This document shows, one piece after another, positions 50,001 through 57,940 of a stretch of DNA of 64,000 bases. Within the stretch, counting starts at the first letter, position 1, and each line of letters opens with the position of its first letter. This DNA is from SB11 sp037968475 (lineage in GTDB: Bacteria; Bacteroidota; Bacteroidia; UBA8524): NCBI GenBank assembly GCA_037968475.1, contig JBBKVO010000044.1:168764-232763 (forward strand), in the 5' to 3' direction. The notes under the pieces were generated by a model that saw only the letters and a program-made list of their open reading frames with translations, was not told the origin of the DNA and made no database searches. Both the position numbers and the translations under genes were made by a program.

Positions 50001-51265
50001 TCTTCGTCAAGCTGATGGCGGTTAAGTTCTATATAAAAATCTTCACCAAACTCGCCATGCCACCATTGCAGGGCTTCTTCAGCTTGTTTTGTACCTACGT
50101 TTAATATTAGGTAGGGTATTTCTCCCGTAACTGCTCCCGAAAGGGCTATTAAATCACCTTTGTATTGTTTTAGTATTTGCTTATCAACACGGGGTACGTA
50201 GTAAAAACCATCTACCCAACCGATAGAGCATAGCTTGGCAAGGTTATGATACCCCTGCTTATTTTTTGCCAATAGCACTTGGCTAATACTGTGGTCTTTT
50301 ATGGTTTTGTTTTTATGGTCGGCAGCCATATACAACTCGCAGCCTACTATGGGCATTATTTCATTTTTATGGGCTGTACCCACAAAATCGAATGCACCGT
50401 ACATATTGCCCAAATCGGTCATGGCTATCGCTGCATGACCATCTTTTTTGGCTTTTTGTATCAATGGTTTTATACCGCTTGTAGCTTGCAGTACGCTATA
50501 CTGTGTATGTACGTGCAAATGTGCAAATGGAGCATCGTGCAGGTTATGCTTTCCAACAGGAGTAATTGGCGCAGCGGGAGTAGCAGGCTTTTTAGGTTCG
50601 TCTTCAAAACTGCCCAGTTGTGCTAATATGCTACCCTTTACATCCTCAAGATGTCCCATGATATTAGGGTCTAGTTTTACGCCATCGCGACGTATCACCC
50701 CTATATTCATTAGTTTAAAAAAGCAACGTGCCGAAACTTCAACGTCGGCAATAGCATTGTGTGCAGCATCAAACCCACGTCCAAAAAGTTTGTTATGCAG
50801 TTCTTCCAGTTTTGGATATTTAAAACCGCCGCTACGTCCACCGGGTATGGCGCAATACTGTATGGTTTCTGTTACTGTATCTATCGATTTTTTTTGGGTG
50901 AGTTTTTCTTTAAAGCCCTTGCGTAAAAACTCGCTACCCATTACGTTGATATCGAACTCTATATTATGTCCTACCAAATAGGTGCACTTATCCACAGCAG
51001 CTTCAAATTCTTGCAGCATATCCACAAGTGGGATACCGTCTTTTGCAGCTTTTTCTGTGGAGATACCGTGTATTTTAAATGCCTCGTAGGGTACATCAAA
51101 ACCTTCGGGAATAACCAAATGGCTTTTAGCTTCTATTAAATGCCCTTGCTCATCGTGCAACTGCCAAGCAATTTGTATCGCGCGCGGCCAATTGTCAAAA
51201 TCGGTTAACGGAGCACGTTTATCGCGGGGCAAGCCCGTAGTTTCAGTATCAAATATTAGGAACAT
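47027..51265 (-). CDS. dnaE: DNA polymerase III alpha subunit with fused DnaQ-type exonuclease
   Basis: The 1412-residue replicative polymerase. Residues 1-190 are a DEDDh 3'-5' exonuclease (D6 and E8 in FDTETTGLP, D105 in GHNIEFDINVMG, H169 and D174 in AHNAIADVE). A Pro/Ala linker (about 222-240) leads to a PHP domain (HLHVHTQYS at 249) and the Pol III palm, with catalytic D643 and D645 in PDIDIDFDD; then finger, tandem HhH and OB regions. The PHP domain looks degenerate: TDLGNM where an active PHP has TDHGNM, and ANNSYY in place of the ND-x-HY motif. Proofreading is therefore likely done by the fused exonuclease. The last 15 codons are duplicated at 45718. Confidence 0.96.
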   Translation of the reverse strand: MFLIFDTETTGLPRDKRAPLTDFDNWPRAIQIAWQLHDEQGHLIEAKSHLVIPEGFDVPYEAFKIHGISTEKAAKDGIPLVDMLQEFEAAVDKCTYLVGHNIEFDINVMGSEFLRKGFKEKLTQKKSIDTVTETIQYCAIPGGRSGGFKYPKLEELHNKLFGRGFDAAHNAIADVEVSARCFFKLMNIGVIRRDGVKLDPNIMGHLEDVKGSILAQLGSFEDEPKKPATPAAPITPVGKHNLHDAPFAHLHVHTQYSVLQATSGIKPLIQKAKKDGHAAIAMTDLGNMYGAFDFVGTAHKNEIMPIVGCELYMAADHKNKTIKDHSISQVLLAKNKQGYHNLAKLCSIGWVDGFYYVPRVDKQILKQYKGDLIALSGAVTGEIPYLILNVGTKQAEEALQWWHGEFGEDFYIELNRHQLDEENHVNQVLLEFAAKYNIKTVAANNSYYNEKEGAEAHDILLCVKENEKRDTPIGRGRGFRWGMPNDEFYVKTQEEMKQLFADIPEAITNIKEIVDKIEPFELSRKPLLPEFKIPEEFADQDDYLRHLSYEGANKRYPEITDEIRERLDFELEIIKKTGYPGYFLIVQDFTSQARKMGVWVGPGRGSAAGSAVAYCIGITNIDPIAYGLLFERFLNPDRVSMPDIDIDFDDVGRDKVINWVIEKYGQSQVAQIITYGTMAAKSSIRDTARVLDLPLSDADRLSKLMPATGLRKMLNATDNELKAMLNGDDLINAKEMREIANGSDLAARTLKQAAVLEGSVRNTGIHACGVIIAPDDLTKYVPITTAKDSALLVTQFDNSVVESAGLLKMDFLGLKTLTILKEAMRLVKEKFNIDIDPDEIPLTDEKTYELLQKGETVGVFQFESEGMQKHLRDLKPDKFGDLIAMNALYRPGPMQYIPNYVRRKHGLEPVEYPFPIMEELLKETYGITVYQEQVMLLAQKMAGFTKGQADTLRKAMGKKQIDTMLKMKELFISGAMEKGMDEPTLQKIWEDWEAFAQYAFNKSHAACYAIVAFHTAYMKANYPAEFMAATLNSLNSIDDITFYMEECRRMGINVLGPDINESKLAFSVNQKGEIRFGMAAIKGVGDVAALDIINERAENGNYNSIFDVTKRSNLKTVNKRVLEALAKAGGFESFEGASRAQYFYKENDDDNTLIEKSIKFGASAQANEAASQASLFGEGTAVTLSEPKIPYCEPWGLLEKLEFEKDVVGMYLTGHPLDDFRFEMDYLCKNRVTELADLQAMKGRELLMGGIVNNVIERVSKSGRPWGAFTLNDYSGSFEFRLFGNDYVNLRNYLIENSFLFMRARVQTREWPKDSTELEVKIQKLEALTDIKEKMLRAIVLNLDVNRVGSELVSSLQPFLTKSGGASLNVKVYDREQNMAVNLFSKQYKVVPNKEWLAFIKKHELQMEVKWN

Positions 51266-51299
51266 GGACGGTTTTGGTTAAAAGAGTCAACAGACGACG

Positions 51300-51337
51300 G
51301 TCAACAGTCGACAGTTAAAATACTGTGGACTGTTGAC
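51300..51337. repeat. Inverted repeat upstream of dnaE
   Basis: GTCAACAGTCGACAGT (51300-51315) and ACTGTGGACTGTTGAC (51322-51337) pair with one mismatch around a 6-nt loop. The surrounding 60 bp contain further GTCAACAG/GGACTG fragments. Too long and symmetric to be chance; role unknown. Confidence 0.7.
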
Positions 51338-51428
51338 TATGGACAGTGGACTGAATGAACTTCAAAATTAAATTACAAGCAGCGCAAAACATTGTTTGTT
51401 GAAAAGTCGCATATTTGCCCACATTCTC

Positions 51429-52388
51429 ATGAAAAAGATTTTAAAATATTTACACAGCTATTTTACTGAGGAGGTGAAACCGCTATATTTTATTAGTGTG
51501 GTTGTGTTGGTGGCCGTTAGTATATACTATGAGTATACACTAAAAATGGAGCAAAACTATGTGATGAAATATTGGGGCGACATACCCCGTCATTTTATAG
51601 CCAACGTGGTTATGTATGGTATACCTTTTATAGGTAGTTATTTACTATACATTGTTTTTTATAAACGCTGGGATATACTAAAAAACAAAAAGTTTTGGGG
51701 TTTGGCTTTGTTTGCCCTAGCAGTGTATTGTATGCGCAGCTCGTGGTTTGGATATCGCGAGTGGGTTAGGGTTTTTAGCACCGATGAGAATTATTACTAC
51801 AATATGCGCACTTTTAACCAAATAGCGCAGGCTATGATGGTGTTTATACCTGTGCTTGTGTATTGGTTTTTTGTGCACCGCAAACAGCAAAACCTGTATG
51901 GGTTTAAAACTCAGGGGGTAGATTTTAAGCCTTATTTTGGGATGCTGATATTTATGATTCCGTTAATAGGCTGGGCGAGCTTTCAGACTGATTTTTTAGA
52001 TATGTATCCTGTATACCAACGCATAATACCCGAAGGGTTTAGCAGCACACTGGGTATTTTGAAAGTGGTGTTTTTTGAGTTGTGCTATGGGGTAGATTTT
52101 GTGATGACGGAGTTCTTTTTTCGTGGATTTTTAATATTGGCTTTTGCACCTATTGTAGGGCGAGCCTGCATATTGCCTATGGTGGCTTTTTATGTGTTTA
52201 TACATTTTGGCAAACCATTGGGCGAAACTATAAGCTCCTTTTTTGGCGGATTGCTTTTAGGGGTAATAGCTTACGAAACTCGCAGTATTATTGGGGGAAT
52301 TATAGTACACTTGGGTATTGCTTGGATGATGGAAACAGGCGGTACTTTTGGCCGCGAACTGGGCTTGGCGAATAAGAAGTTTTTTTAG
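51429..52388 (+). CDS. CPBP-family intramembrane protease
   Basis: A 319-residue membrane protein from the ATG at 51429 (MKKILKYLHSYFTEEV); an upstream in-frame start at 51396 would add 11 residues. About eight membrane helices. The CAAX-protease/bacteriocin-processing motifs are present: E-x-x-x-R in TEFFFRGFLIL and the second motif with FYVFIHFGKPLGET; the third, H in GGIIVHLGIAWM, is also there. The first Glu of the usual EE pair is Thr. Family members cleave prenylated or peptide substrates within the membrane; the substrate is unknown. Confidence 0.75.
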   Translation: MKKILKYLHSYFTEEVKPLYFISVVVLVAVSIYYEYTLKMEQNYVMKYWGDIPRHFIANVVMYGIPFIGSYLLYIVFYKRWDILKNKKFWGLALFALAVYCMRSSWFGYREWVRVFSTDENYYYNMRTFNQIAQAMMVFIPVLVYWFFVHRKQQNLYGFKTQGVDFKPYFGMLIFMIPLIGWASFQTDFLDMYPVYQRIIPEGFSSTLGILKVVFFELCYGVDFVMTEFFFRGFLILAFAPIVGRACILPMVAFYVFIHFGKPLGETISSFFGGLLLGVIAYETRSIIGGIIVHLGIAWMMETGGTFGRELGLANKKFF

Positions 52389-52448
52389 TTTTTTTTGATG
52401 TCTGATATTAGATGTCAGGGATTTGAATCTGATTAAACGATTATCATT

Positions 52449-52531
52449 ATGCCGACGAAGGTCGGCATCTCATTCTCAATAAACGATAGTTAATACTAAT
52501 GAGACCCTGAAACAAGTTCAGGGTGACGGGA
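52449..52531. repeat. Direct repeat B, copy 1
   Basis: The repeat is itself built from dyads: ATGCCGAC-GAAG-GTCGGCAT, then CTCATT...AATGAG, then CCCTGAA-ACAAG-TTCAGGG. The second copy (52653-52735) differs at only three positions. Confidence 0.9.
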
Positions 52532-52545
52532 GGCAAGATGAGTTC

Positions 52546-52620
52546 CCTTAAGCGTCCAGGCTTAAGGAGTGTTTTGTAGCGAAACGCTACTTTGTTATCT
52601 CTTCAAGCGCGGACGCTTGA
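52546..52620. repeat. Three-hairpin cassette, copy 2
   Basis: Hairpin 1: CCTTAAG-CGTCCAGG-CTTAAGG. Hairpin 2: GTAGCG-AAA-CGCTAC (52576-52590). Hairpin 3: TCAAGCG-CGGA-CGCTTGA (52603-52620). Compared with the copy at 44531, paired positions change together (for example CGAAGCG/CGCTTCG against TCAAGCG/CGCTTGA). Confidence 0.85.
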
Positions 52621-52652
52621 AGGAACTTGACGTTTAAATACACGGCGTTCGT

Positions 52653-52735
52653 CATGCCGATGAAGGTCGGCATCTCATTCTCAATAAGCGATAGTTAATA
52701 CTAATGAGACCCTGAAATAAGTTCAGGGTGACGGG
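52653..52735. repeat. Direct repeat B, copy 2
   Basis: Second copy of the repeat at 52449-52531; about 96% identical by eye. Confidence 0.9.
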
Positions 52736-52761
52736 TGGATGAAATAATTTTAAGTAGTAAA

Positions 52762-53304
52762 TCACTTTCTTTTAGCTTCAAACTCTTGTTGGGTTATTTT
52801 ATAGCATACGTGTGGTATGCCTCTAAAATCAAAAGGTTCTATAAGGCTTAAACCTGCTTTTTCCATTACGTTTCTTGATGCTTTGTGCGCGGCATCCACC
52901 ATGCCGTATATCTCGTTTAGTTTCAATACATCAAAGCCATATTGTAGCGATGGCAAAGCGGTTTCAGTAGCGTAGCCTTTGCCCCAAAATCGTTTTATAA
53001 AGCGGTAGCCAAAATCATAATAATCACTTTGGTTGTTAATGGTTTCGCGTACAAACTTTAAGCCTGTCCACCCCATAAATTCACTGGTATGCTTGTCTAC
53101 CACAGCCCAGCGACCAATACCATTATCATTATACTGTTGGCGTATATAGGCAATCATATCCTGCGCCTGTTGCAAGGTTTGTATGGGCGTGTTGCCTAAA
53201 AAAGTATGTACATCAGGGTCGCTATCCAATTCAAACATGCCTTTATCATCTGTGGGTAGCATCTCCCGCAAAATAAGTCGTTCAGTTTCAGCAAAAATTT
53301 TCAT
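52762..53304 (-). CDS. GNAT-family acetyltransferase (RimJ/RimL-like)
   Basis: A 180-residue GCN5-related N-acetyltransferase. The opening IFAETERLILREMLPTDDKG is typical of the RimJ/RimL branch, and the acetyl-CoA-binding segment reads RFWGKGYATETALPSLQYGF, with the usual C-terminal N-V-M-E-K-A-G-L element. Proteins of this branch acetylate ribosomal proteins, other proteins or small amines; the substrate cannot be read from sequence. Confidence 0.88.
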   Translation of the reverse strand: MKIFAETERLILREMLPTDDKGMFELDSDPDVHTFLGNTPIQTLQQAQDMIAYIRQQYNDNGIGRWAVVDKHTSEFMGWTGLKFVRETINNQSDYYDFGYRFIKRFWGKGYATETALPSLQYGFDVLKLNEIYGMVDAAHKASRNVMEKAGLSLIEPFDFRGIPHVCYKITQQEFEAKRK

Positions 53305-53413
53305 TGTTGTTTTGTATTATAAAGATACTGGAACTGCCTGTGGCTTTGTAATAGTAGTTAGTATCAGTTTGCATAGGTGATTAGTAAATTCAAATATATG
53401 TTCTCTGTAAATT

Positions 53414-53452
53414 AAAAAGTCCTTATCTGTGGGTAGATAAGGACTTTTTTTG
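53414..53452 (-). terminator. Terminator of the TonB-receptor gene
   Basis: A perfect 15-bp stem AAAAAGTCCTTATCT/AGATAAGGACTTTTT with a 6-nt loop, T-rich on both strands. It lies 18 nt past the receptor stop codon. Confidence 0.9.
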
Positions 53453-53469
53453 TCGAAAAATGGGAAATA

Positions 53470-55896
53470 TTATTTCTTAAACACCAACGGCACTGTGAGT
53501 TTTATGCTAATATTTCTTCCCATATTAAACACACCATTGCGGCCTGTTACTGGGTTTTGTGCTGCATATTTCAGTCGGCTTAGGTGGTTTTGATAGCCAA
53601 CATCCAACAAATTATTTGCAGTAAGGTATAGGTTGAAAAGGGTATTGCCTTTTGTATTGGTAATTGCTGCACCAATACCTGCGTTTAGCAATTGATAACC
53701 TGCGGTAGTGGTTTCTGTTTGGTTTTCGCTAAGTACTTTGTTTTGTGCAAAGTACACGTCGTACTGCACAAAAACGTAGGGATTGCCCAAGTATTTACCC
53801 GCTTTTTTAAAGTTTGCCCTTAGTTCGGCTTGGTAGTGGGCAGGGGGCATAAAGGGCAGGTGTTTACTGCTATCGTTAGTGGCACTATTGTTTATACCTT
53901 GTACATAACTAAAACTATTTTGGAAGTGCAACCAATCCCAAGGGTGGGGATGAAAATCAATACTAATTTCACCACCTGTTAGCGTGGCATTACCTTGGGC
54001 ATATTGGTAGGTAAGCGTAGGGTCGGTAGGGTCAACAATACTATCACCACCATTAACCGAACGCAGTTTTTGCTGGTATATATAATTTTGGATATGATTT
54101 TGAAACACCGCCGCATCAATAGTTATATGCTCGGCGGTATAGCTAATGCCCAAATCGGCTTGTAGGCTGGTTTCAGGCTTTAGCTGGGTATTGCCATACT
54201 CGTAGCGCAGAGTTCCCTCGTGTTTTCCGTTCGACGCTAGTTCCGACATATTAGGAGCACGGAAACCCCTAGCTACATTTAGTTTTAGCAACCATTTATT
54301 GTTTAAGGTATATGTGCCACCAACGCTACCAGTTACATTATTAAAATTTCGGGTAAAGGCAGCAAAGCGGGTAGTGGTTGTAGCATCGGGTTGTGGTACA
54401 GGTTTCTCGTCAGCATCTAAATACAAAGCATCAGAGGTAAGGTTTCTCACATCATAACGCACTCCGCCTGAAAGGGTAAGTTTTCCAAAGTTCTTTTTAG
54501 TAACAGCAAATGCTCCAAAATCAAACAGTTTGTAGGCGGGGATAATAAATTCTTCGCCCTTGTTTTGGTTTTGCTGTTGCATACCACCAATACCAACGGT
54601 AGTTTCCCATCCTTTCATTTCGGGCAAGTAATATTTTATATCGTAGCTAAGGGTTTGTAAAAAAAAGTATAATTCGTAATCATCAGGGGCAAACACATTC
54701 CCAAACTCTTTGCGGTGGTTTTGCTGGTACGATAGGTTAATGCCCAATCTGCTTTTACCCAATATAAATAGGTTTTGAAGTGATGCTCGGTAATGGTTTA
54801 CCTGTTGGCGAGGAACAAACAAAGTGTATGTGTTGGCATCACTATTTTGTATTGTTCTTTCGTCAATAGTGCTATCATCAACAGCAATTTCGCGTATAAA
54901 ATTGCCCAAACTATCGCGCTCGCCCTCAATCATTCCAATGTTTTGATTGAAAGCACTAACACTAAAATGACTGTAGCCCCATTTTTTGTTTACGCCCACC
55001 ATACCGTTAAAATCCAACTCGTTATAACCGGAATTGAATACACGGCCATCGTATCTGTTTTTATAGGCAGCAGCTTGTTTACTACTCACTCTTGCCAACC
55101 AGTTAATGCCGTTTATATTTCCTGCCGTCATGCCGCTAATTCCTATCAGGCCGTTGTTGGTTTGGTAGTTGGTAAGCACATTACCTATTATTTTGCCATC
55201 GTCAATAGGCTTAGGGGCAAGCAGGTTTATTACCCCTGCCATAGCATCACTGCCATACATTAGGCTACCGGGGCCTTTTATCACCTCCACACGGTCTATA
55301 CTATACTCGTCAATTTCAATACCGTGTTCATCGCCCCATTGCTGGCCTTCTTGTCGCAAACCATTGTTTAGCGTTACCACGCGGTTGTAGCCCAACCCGC
55401 GAATAATGGGTTTAGATATTGCTGCACCTGTGGTAAGTTGGTTTATACCTGCTTGCCTGCTAATGGCATCTATAATATTGGTATTGCCTTGTTGCAATAA
55501 TATACTTTTAGGGACTATTAGTGCAGGTACAGGGTTTTGGCGCACCTCAGTAGCCTTTGATACACCCGTTACTATTACCTCTTGCACTTCGGCTACCGAT
55601 TCTTCTAAGGCAAAATTATGAGTGGTGTTCCCCTCAATAGTGATGGTTTTTACCTGTGTATTATAGCTTAAATACCGTATTTCAATCAAAAAGCGGCCTT
55701 TTGGCAGATTGTTTAAGTTGTAGTCTCCCTCGGCATCGGTTGATGTACCTTGTTTTAAATCGGGTATGTATACCAAAGCACCTAATAATGGGCTTTGCGT
55801 GTTTTTGTCGGTTATTTTGCCTGTTAGGCTATTTTGGGCATTTGCAAATAATGCAGCAGCCCATATCAGCACAAATGCTGCTATGTATTTTTTCAT
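53470..55896 (-). CDS. TonB-dependent outer-membrane receptor (possibly for metal ions)
   Basis: An 808-residue receptor: signal peptide (1-20), a carboxypeptidase-regulatory-like domain (22-105, SLTGKITDKNTQSPLLGALV), a plug (about 115-225, with RGLGYNRVVTLNNGLRQEGQ and VEVIKGPGSLMYGSDAMAGV) and a 22-strand barrel ending in ISIKLTVPLVFKK. The barrel segment RAPNMSELASNGKHEGTLRY, followed by YEYGNTQLKPETS, resembles ZnuD-like zinc receptors. The gene follows a His/Cys-rich secreted protein, which supports metal uptake; this remains an inference. No substrate-binding SusD partner is present. Confidence 0.88.
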   Translation of the reverse strand: MKKYIAAFVLIWAAALFANAQNSLTGKITDKNTQSPLLGALVYIPDLKQGTSTDAEGDYNLNNLPKGRFLIEIRYLSYNTQVKTITIEGNTTHNFALEESVAEVQEVIVTGVSKATEVRQNPVPALIVPKSILLQQGNTNIIDAISRQAGINQLTTGAAISKPIIRGLGYNRVVTLNNGLRQEGQQWGDEHGIEIDEYSIDRVEVIKGPGSLMYGSDAMAGVINLLAPKPIDDGKIIGNVLTNYQTNNGLIGISGMTAGNINGINWLARVSSKQAAAYKNRYDGRVFNSGYNELDFNGMVGVNKKWGYSHFSVSAFNQNIGMIEGERDSLGNFIREIAVDDSTIDERTIQNSDANTYTLFVPRQQVNHYRASLQNLFILGKSRLGINLSYQQNHRKEFGNVFAPDDYELYFFLQTLSYDIKYYLPEMKGWETTVGIGGMQQQNQNKGEEFIIPAYKLFDFGAFAVTKKNFGKLTLSGGVRYDVRNLTSDALYLDADEKPVPQPDATTTTRFAAFTRNFNNVTGSVGGTYTLNNKWLLKLNVARGFRAPNMSELASNGKHEGTLRYEYGNTQLKPETSLQADLGISYTAEHITIDAAVFQNHIQNYIYQQKLRSVNGGDSIVDPTDPTLTYQYAQGNATLTGGEISIDFHPHPWDWLHFQNSFSYVQGINNSATNDSSKHLPFMPPAHYQAELRANFKKAGKYLGNPYVFVQYDVYFAQNKVLSENQTETTTAGYQLLNAGIGAAITNTKGNTLFNLYLTANNLLDVGYQNHLSRLKYAAQNPVTGRNGVFNMGRNISIKLTVPLVFKK

Positions 55897-56040
55897 TTTT
55901 TGGGTGAGATAAGAAATAATTGTTGAGAGTATTAATAATAGGGGATGGGTAGATTTTTACCTTCCCTTAATCCCCTCCTATAAATAGGTGGGGAAATAGT
56001 CGCACACATTAGGGCAACTTCTAAAAATCCGTAGATAAGA

Positions 56041-56466
56041 TTACACCACAGGCGGCCCTTTGTTGGTTTGCGAGGGCGAGAATACAGGTGTATAGTTTTT
56101 TGAATAGTCTATTGTAAGAAGATTTGTAGCCTCTATACTACCAGTAGTGTATGGCGCGGGCTGTGTATAGTGTTGTTGCGGATGATGCGATAATAAATAA
56201 CAAAAACTGCAACTTTCGTGCTGCTCAGCGTAGTGGCTGTTGTGCTCACAACGTTCTACCGGTGTATGTTGGTGGTATAGGCTAACGTGGCAGGGTGTAG
56301 CTTTTTGGCAAGCATCGTTATCAACACAAATATCATCTGTGTGCGAGTAACTATGCACCCATTCTAAAGGAACAAGTGAGTATAAAAAAACTACAACCAG
56401 TAGAGCAGCAAGCACTTTGTTTTGCCTGTTTGCTTTTGGTTGATATATAGTTTTTTTAGCGCGCAC
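56041..56466 (-). CDS. His/Cys-rich exported protein upstream of TonB receptor
   Basis: A 141-residue protein with one N-terminal hydrophobic helix (about residues 18-33) and a periplasmic part unusually rich in His and Cys: SYSHTDDICVDNDACQ, CHVSLYHQHTP, RCEHNSHYAEQHESCSFCYL and SHHPQQHY. This composition suggests binding of zinc, copper or a similar metal. The first codon is GTG; no ATG precedes the hydrophobic segment. It lies 144 nt upstream of the TonB-receptor gene on the same strand, so a shared role in metal handling is plausible. Family not recognised. Confidence 0.7.
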   Translation of the reverse strand: MRAKKTIYQPKANRQNKVLAALLVVVFLYSLVPLEWVHSYSHTDDICVDNDACQKATPCHVSLYHQHTPVERCEHNSHYAEQHESCSFCYLLSHHPQQHYTQPAPYTTGSIEATNLLTIDYSKNYTPVFSPSQTNKGPPVV

Positions 56467-56602
56467 TCTTTTGTTCTAGCTGCAAAAATCAGTATAAAAA
56501 CTTTTAAATGCAATTTTGTTGCAAAAAATAATATTTAAGGTTGATGAAGAGATTAAGAAGTAAAAAGTGCAACACCTATCACCAAAAGTGCATAACTATG
56601 GT

Positions 56603-56633
56603 TTGAAAAAAGAATGTTAAAGCATGACTTTTG
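56603..56633 (+). promoter_or_regulatory. Promoter of trxA
   Basis: TTG at 56603-56605 (as TTTG), a 20-nt spacer and GACTTTTG at 56626-56633, one mismatch from TAnnTTTG. The leader to the trxA ATG would be about 77 nt. Confidence 0.5.
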
Positions 56634-56716
56634 CACTTGGTATGAACATTGCGATTAGTTGAGACGTTCTTGCTAGTGCATTACAAAATTTAGAAACATT
56701 TAATAATTATAAAGAA

Positions 56717-57037
56717 ATGGCTATTGAAATAACCGACAGCAACTTTGAAGAAGTTGTATTGAAATCAGACAAACCAGTATTAATAGATTTTTGGGCAGAA
56801 TGGTGTGGCCCTTGCCGTATGGTAGGCCCAGTGGTTGAAGAATTGGCAAGCGAATACGAAGGCAAAGCAGTAATTGGTAAACTTAATGTTGACCATAATC
56901 CTGAAACTGCCGTTAAATACGGTATACGTAGCATACCAGCTTTATTATACTTTAAAAATGGTGAAGTGGTAGATCGTCAAGTAGGCGCAGTACCTAAAAA
57001 CATATTAGAAGGTAAACTTACTGCCCAATTGGCATAA
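56717..57037 (+). CDS. trxA: Thioredoxin
   Basis: A 106-residue cytoplasmic disulfide reductant. The active site WCGPC lies in LIDFWAEWCGPCRMVGPVVE, and the cis-Pro segment reads YGIRSIPALLYFKNGEVVDR. Length and motifs are those of classical thioredoxin 1. It is monocistronic, with its own promoter and a strong terminator. Confidence 0.97.
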   Translation: MAIEITDSNFEEVVLKSDKPVLIDFWAEWCGPCRMVGPVVEELASEYEGKAVIGKLNVDHNPETAVKYGIRSIPALLYFKNGEVVDRQVGAVPKNILEGKLTAQLA

Positions 57038-57054
57038 GTTTATCGATAGAGGAC

Positions 57055-57090
57055 AAAAAGGCGGGTTTGCTACGCAAACCCGCCTTTTTT
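57055..57090 (+). terminator. Terminator of trxA
   Basis: The stem AAAAAGGCGGGTTTGC/GCAAACCCGCCTTTTT with a 3-nt loop is followed by a T run. Confidence 0.92.
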
Positions 57091-57218
57091 ATTTTATTAT
57101 CCAACACAATTTATAAAAAATAGAACAAGGATCGTTATATCTTATTAAAAGTGTTTCTTATCGATTATTGTATAAAACCATAAGAATTAGTGAGTTATTT
57201 TCAGATAAAATAGCCATT

Positions 57219-57878
57219 ATGGAAACGAAATCTAAATTTTTAACAGATACAAGAGTAACGGGCTTGTTGTATTTAGGGCTGGCAATTGCAGGAGCTTTTG
57301 CTTTTCTATATGCCAAAACCAATATATATGTAGAAGGAGATGCAGCGCTTACCTCATCAAACTTAATTGAGAAAGTGGCTTTAGCCCGCACAGGTATAGC
57401 TATGGAGTTGTTGCTGGTTATTATGCAAGCATTGGCTGCTTTGTGGTTTTATAAAATTTTTAAAAACGTAGAAAGCTTTGCTGCAATTGCCCTAATGGTA
57501 TTTGGGGTGGTAAATGCAATAGCCATTCTTATATCTTCGGTAGCTTGGGTAGCAGCCCTAAATGCCTCAATTTCAGGTGAACAAGCTTTTTTTGTATATT
57601 ATTTATTTCACCTGCACGAAGTAATATGGTTAGTGGCAAGCCTCTTTTTCGGGTTGTGGCTAATACCTATGGGCTATTTGGCAGCAAAAGCATTAATGCC
57701 AAAAATATTAGCAATTATCTTAGTTGCAGGAGGTGTAGGCTATATTCTTTCAGTATTTGTTTTAGTGGTATTGCCCGAACAAAAAACCTTAGCAGAAGTA
57801 TTACCCATGTTAGCTACAATAGGTGAGTTTTGGATGATTGGGTATTTACTTGTAAAGCCACGTTTAAATGTGGAGTAA
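57219..57878 (+). CDS. DUF4386-family membrane protein
   Basis: A 219-residue protein from the ATG at 57219 (METKSKFLTDTRVTGLLYLG); an open frame to 57168 adds an unconserved segment. Six membrane helices, with LARTGIAMELLLVIMQALAA, YYLFHLHEVIWLVASLFFGL and GYLAAKALMPKILAIILVAG, match the DUF4386 pattern of small integral membrane proteins of unknown function. A 41-bp repeat begins 20 nt after its stop codon. Confidence 0.8.
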   Translation: METKSKFLTDTRVTGLLYLGLAIAGAFAFLYAKTNIYVEGDAALTSSNLIEKVALARTGIAMELLLVIMQALAALWFYKIFKNVESFAAIALMVFGVVNAIAILISSVAWVAALNASISGEQAFFVYYLFHLHEVIWLVASLFFGLWLIPMGYLAAKALMPKILAIILVAGGVGYILSVFVLVVLPEQKTLAEVLPMLATIGEFWMIGYLLVKPRLNVE

Positions 57879-57898
57879 GAAATTATAAGTTATAGGCG

Positions 57899-57939
57899 TT
57901 TACCTTATTGATAAACACAGTATAAGAAATAAAACCTTT
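57899..57939. repeat. 41-bp direct repeat, copy 1
   Basis: Begins TTTACCTTATTGATAAAC and ends AAATAAAACCTTT; 38 of 41 bases match the copy at 58568-58608. The two copies bracket one lipoprotein gene. Confidence 0.9.
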
Positions 57940-57940
57940 A

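Larger units (their letters stand above)
52389..52761. other. 373-bp non-coding repeat mosaic
   Basis: No gene. Two 83-bp direct repeats (52449-52531, 52653-52735) flank a three-hairpin cassette (52546-52620) that is homologous to the one at 44531-44632. The arrangement repeat-cassette-repeat is the same in both places, although the flanking repeats differ. Confidence 0.8.

Noticed and set aside
52449..52735. Possible CRISPR array from repeated units
   Set aside because: Only two copies, each containing internal dyads, with a structured cassette instead of a unique spacer and no cas genes.
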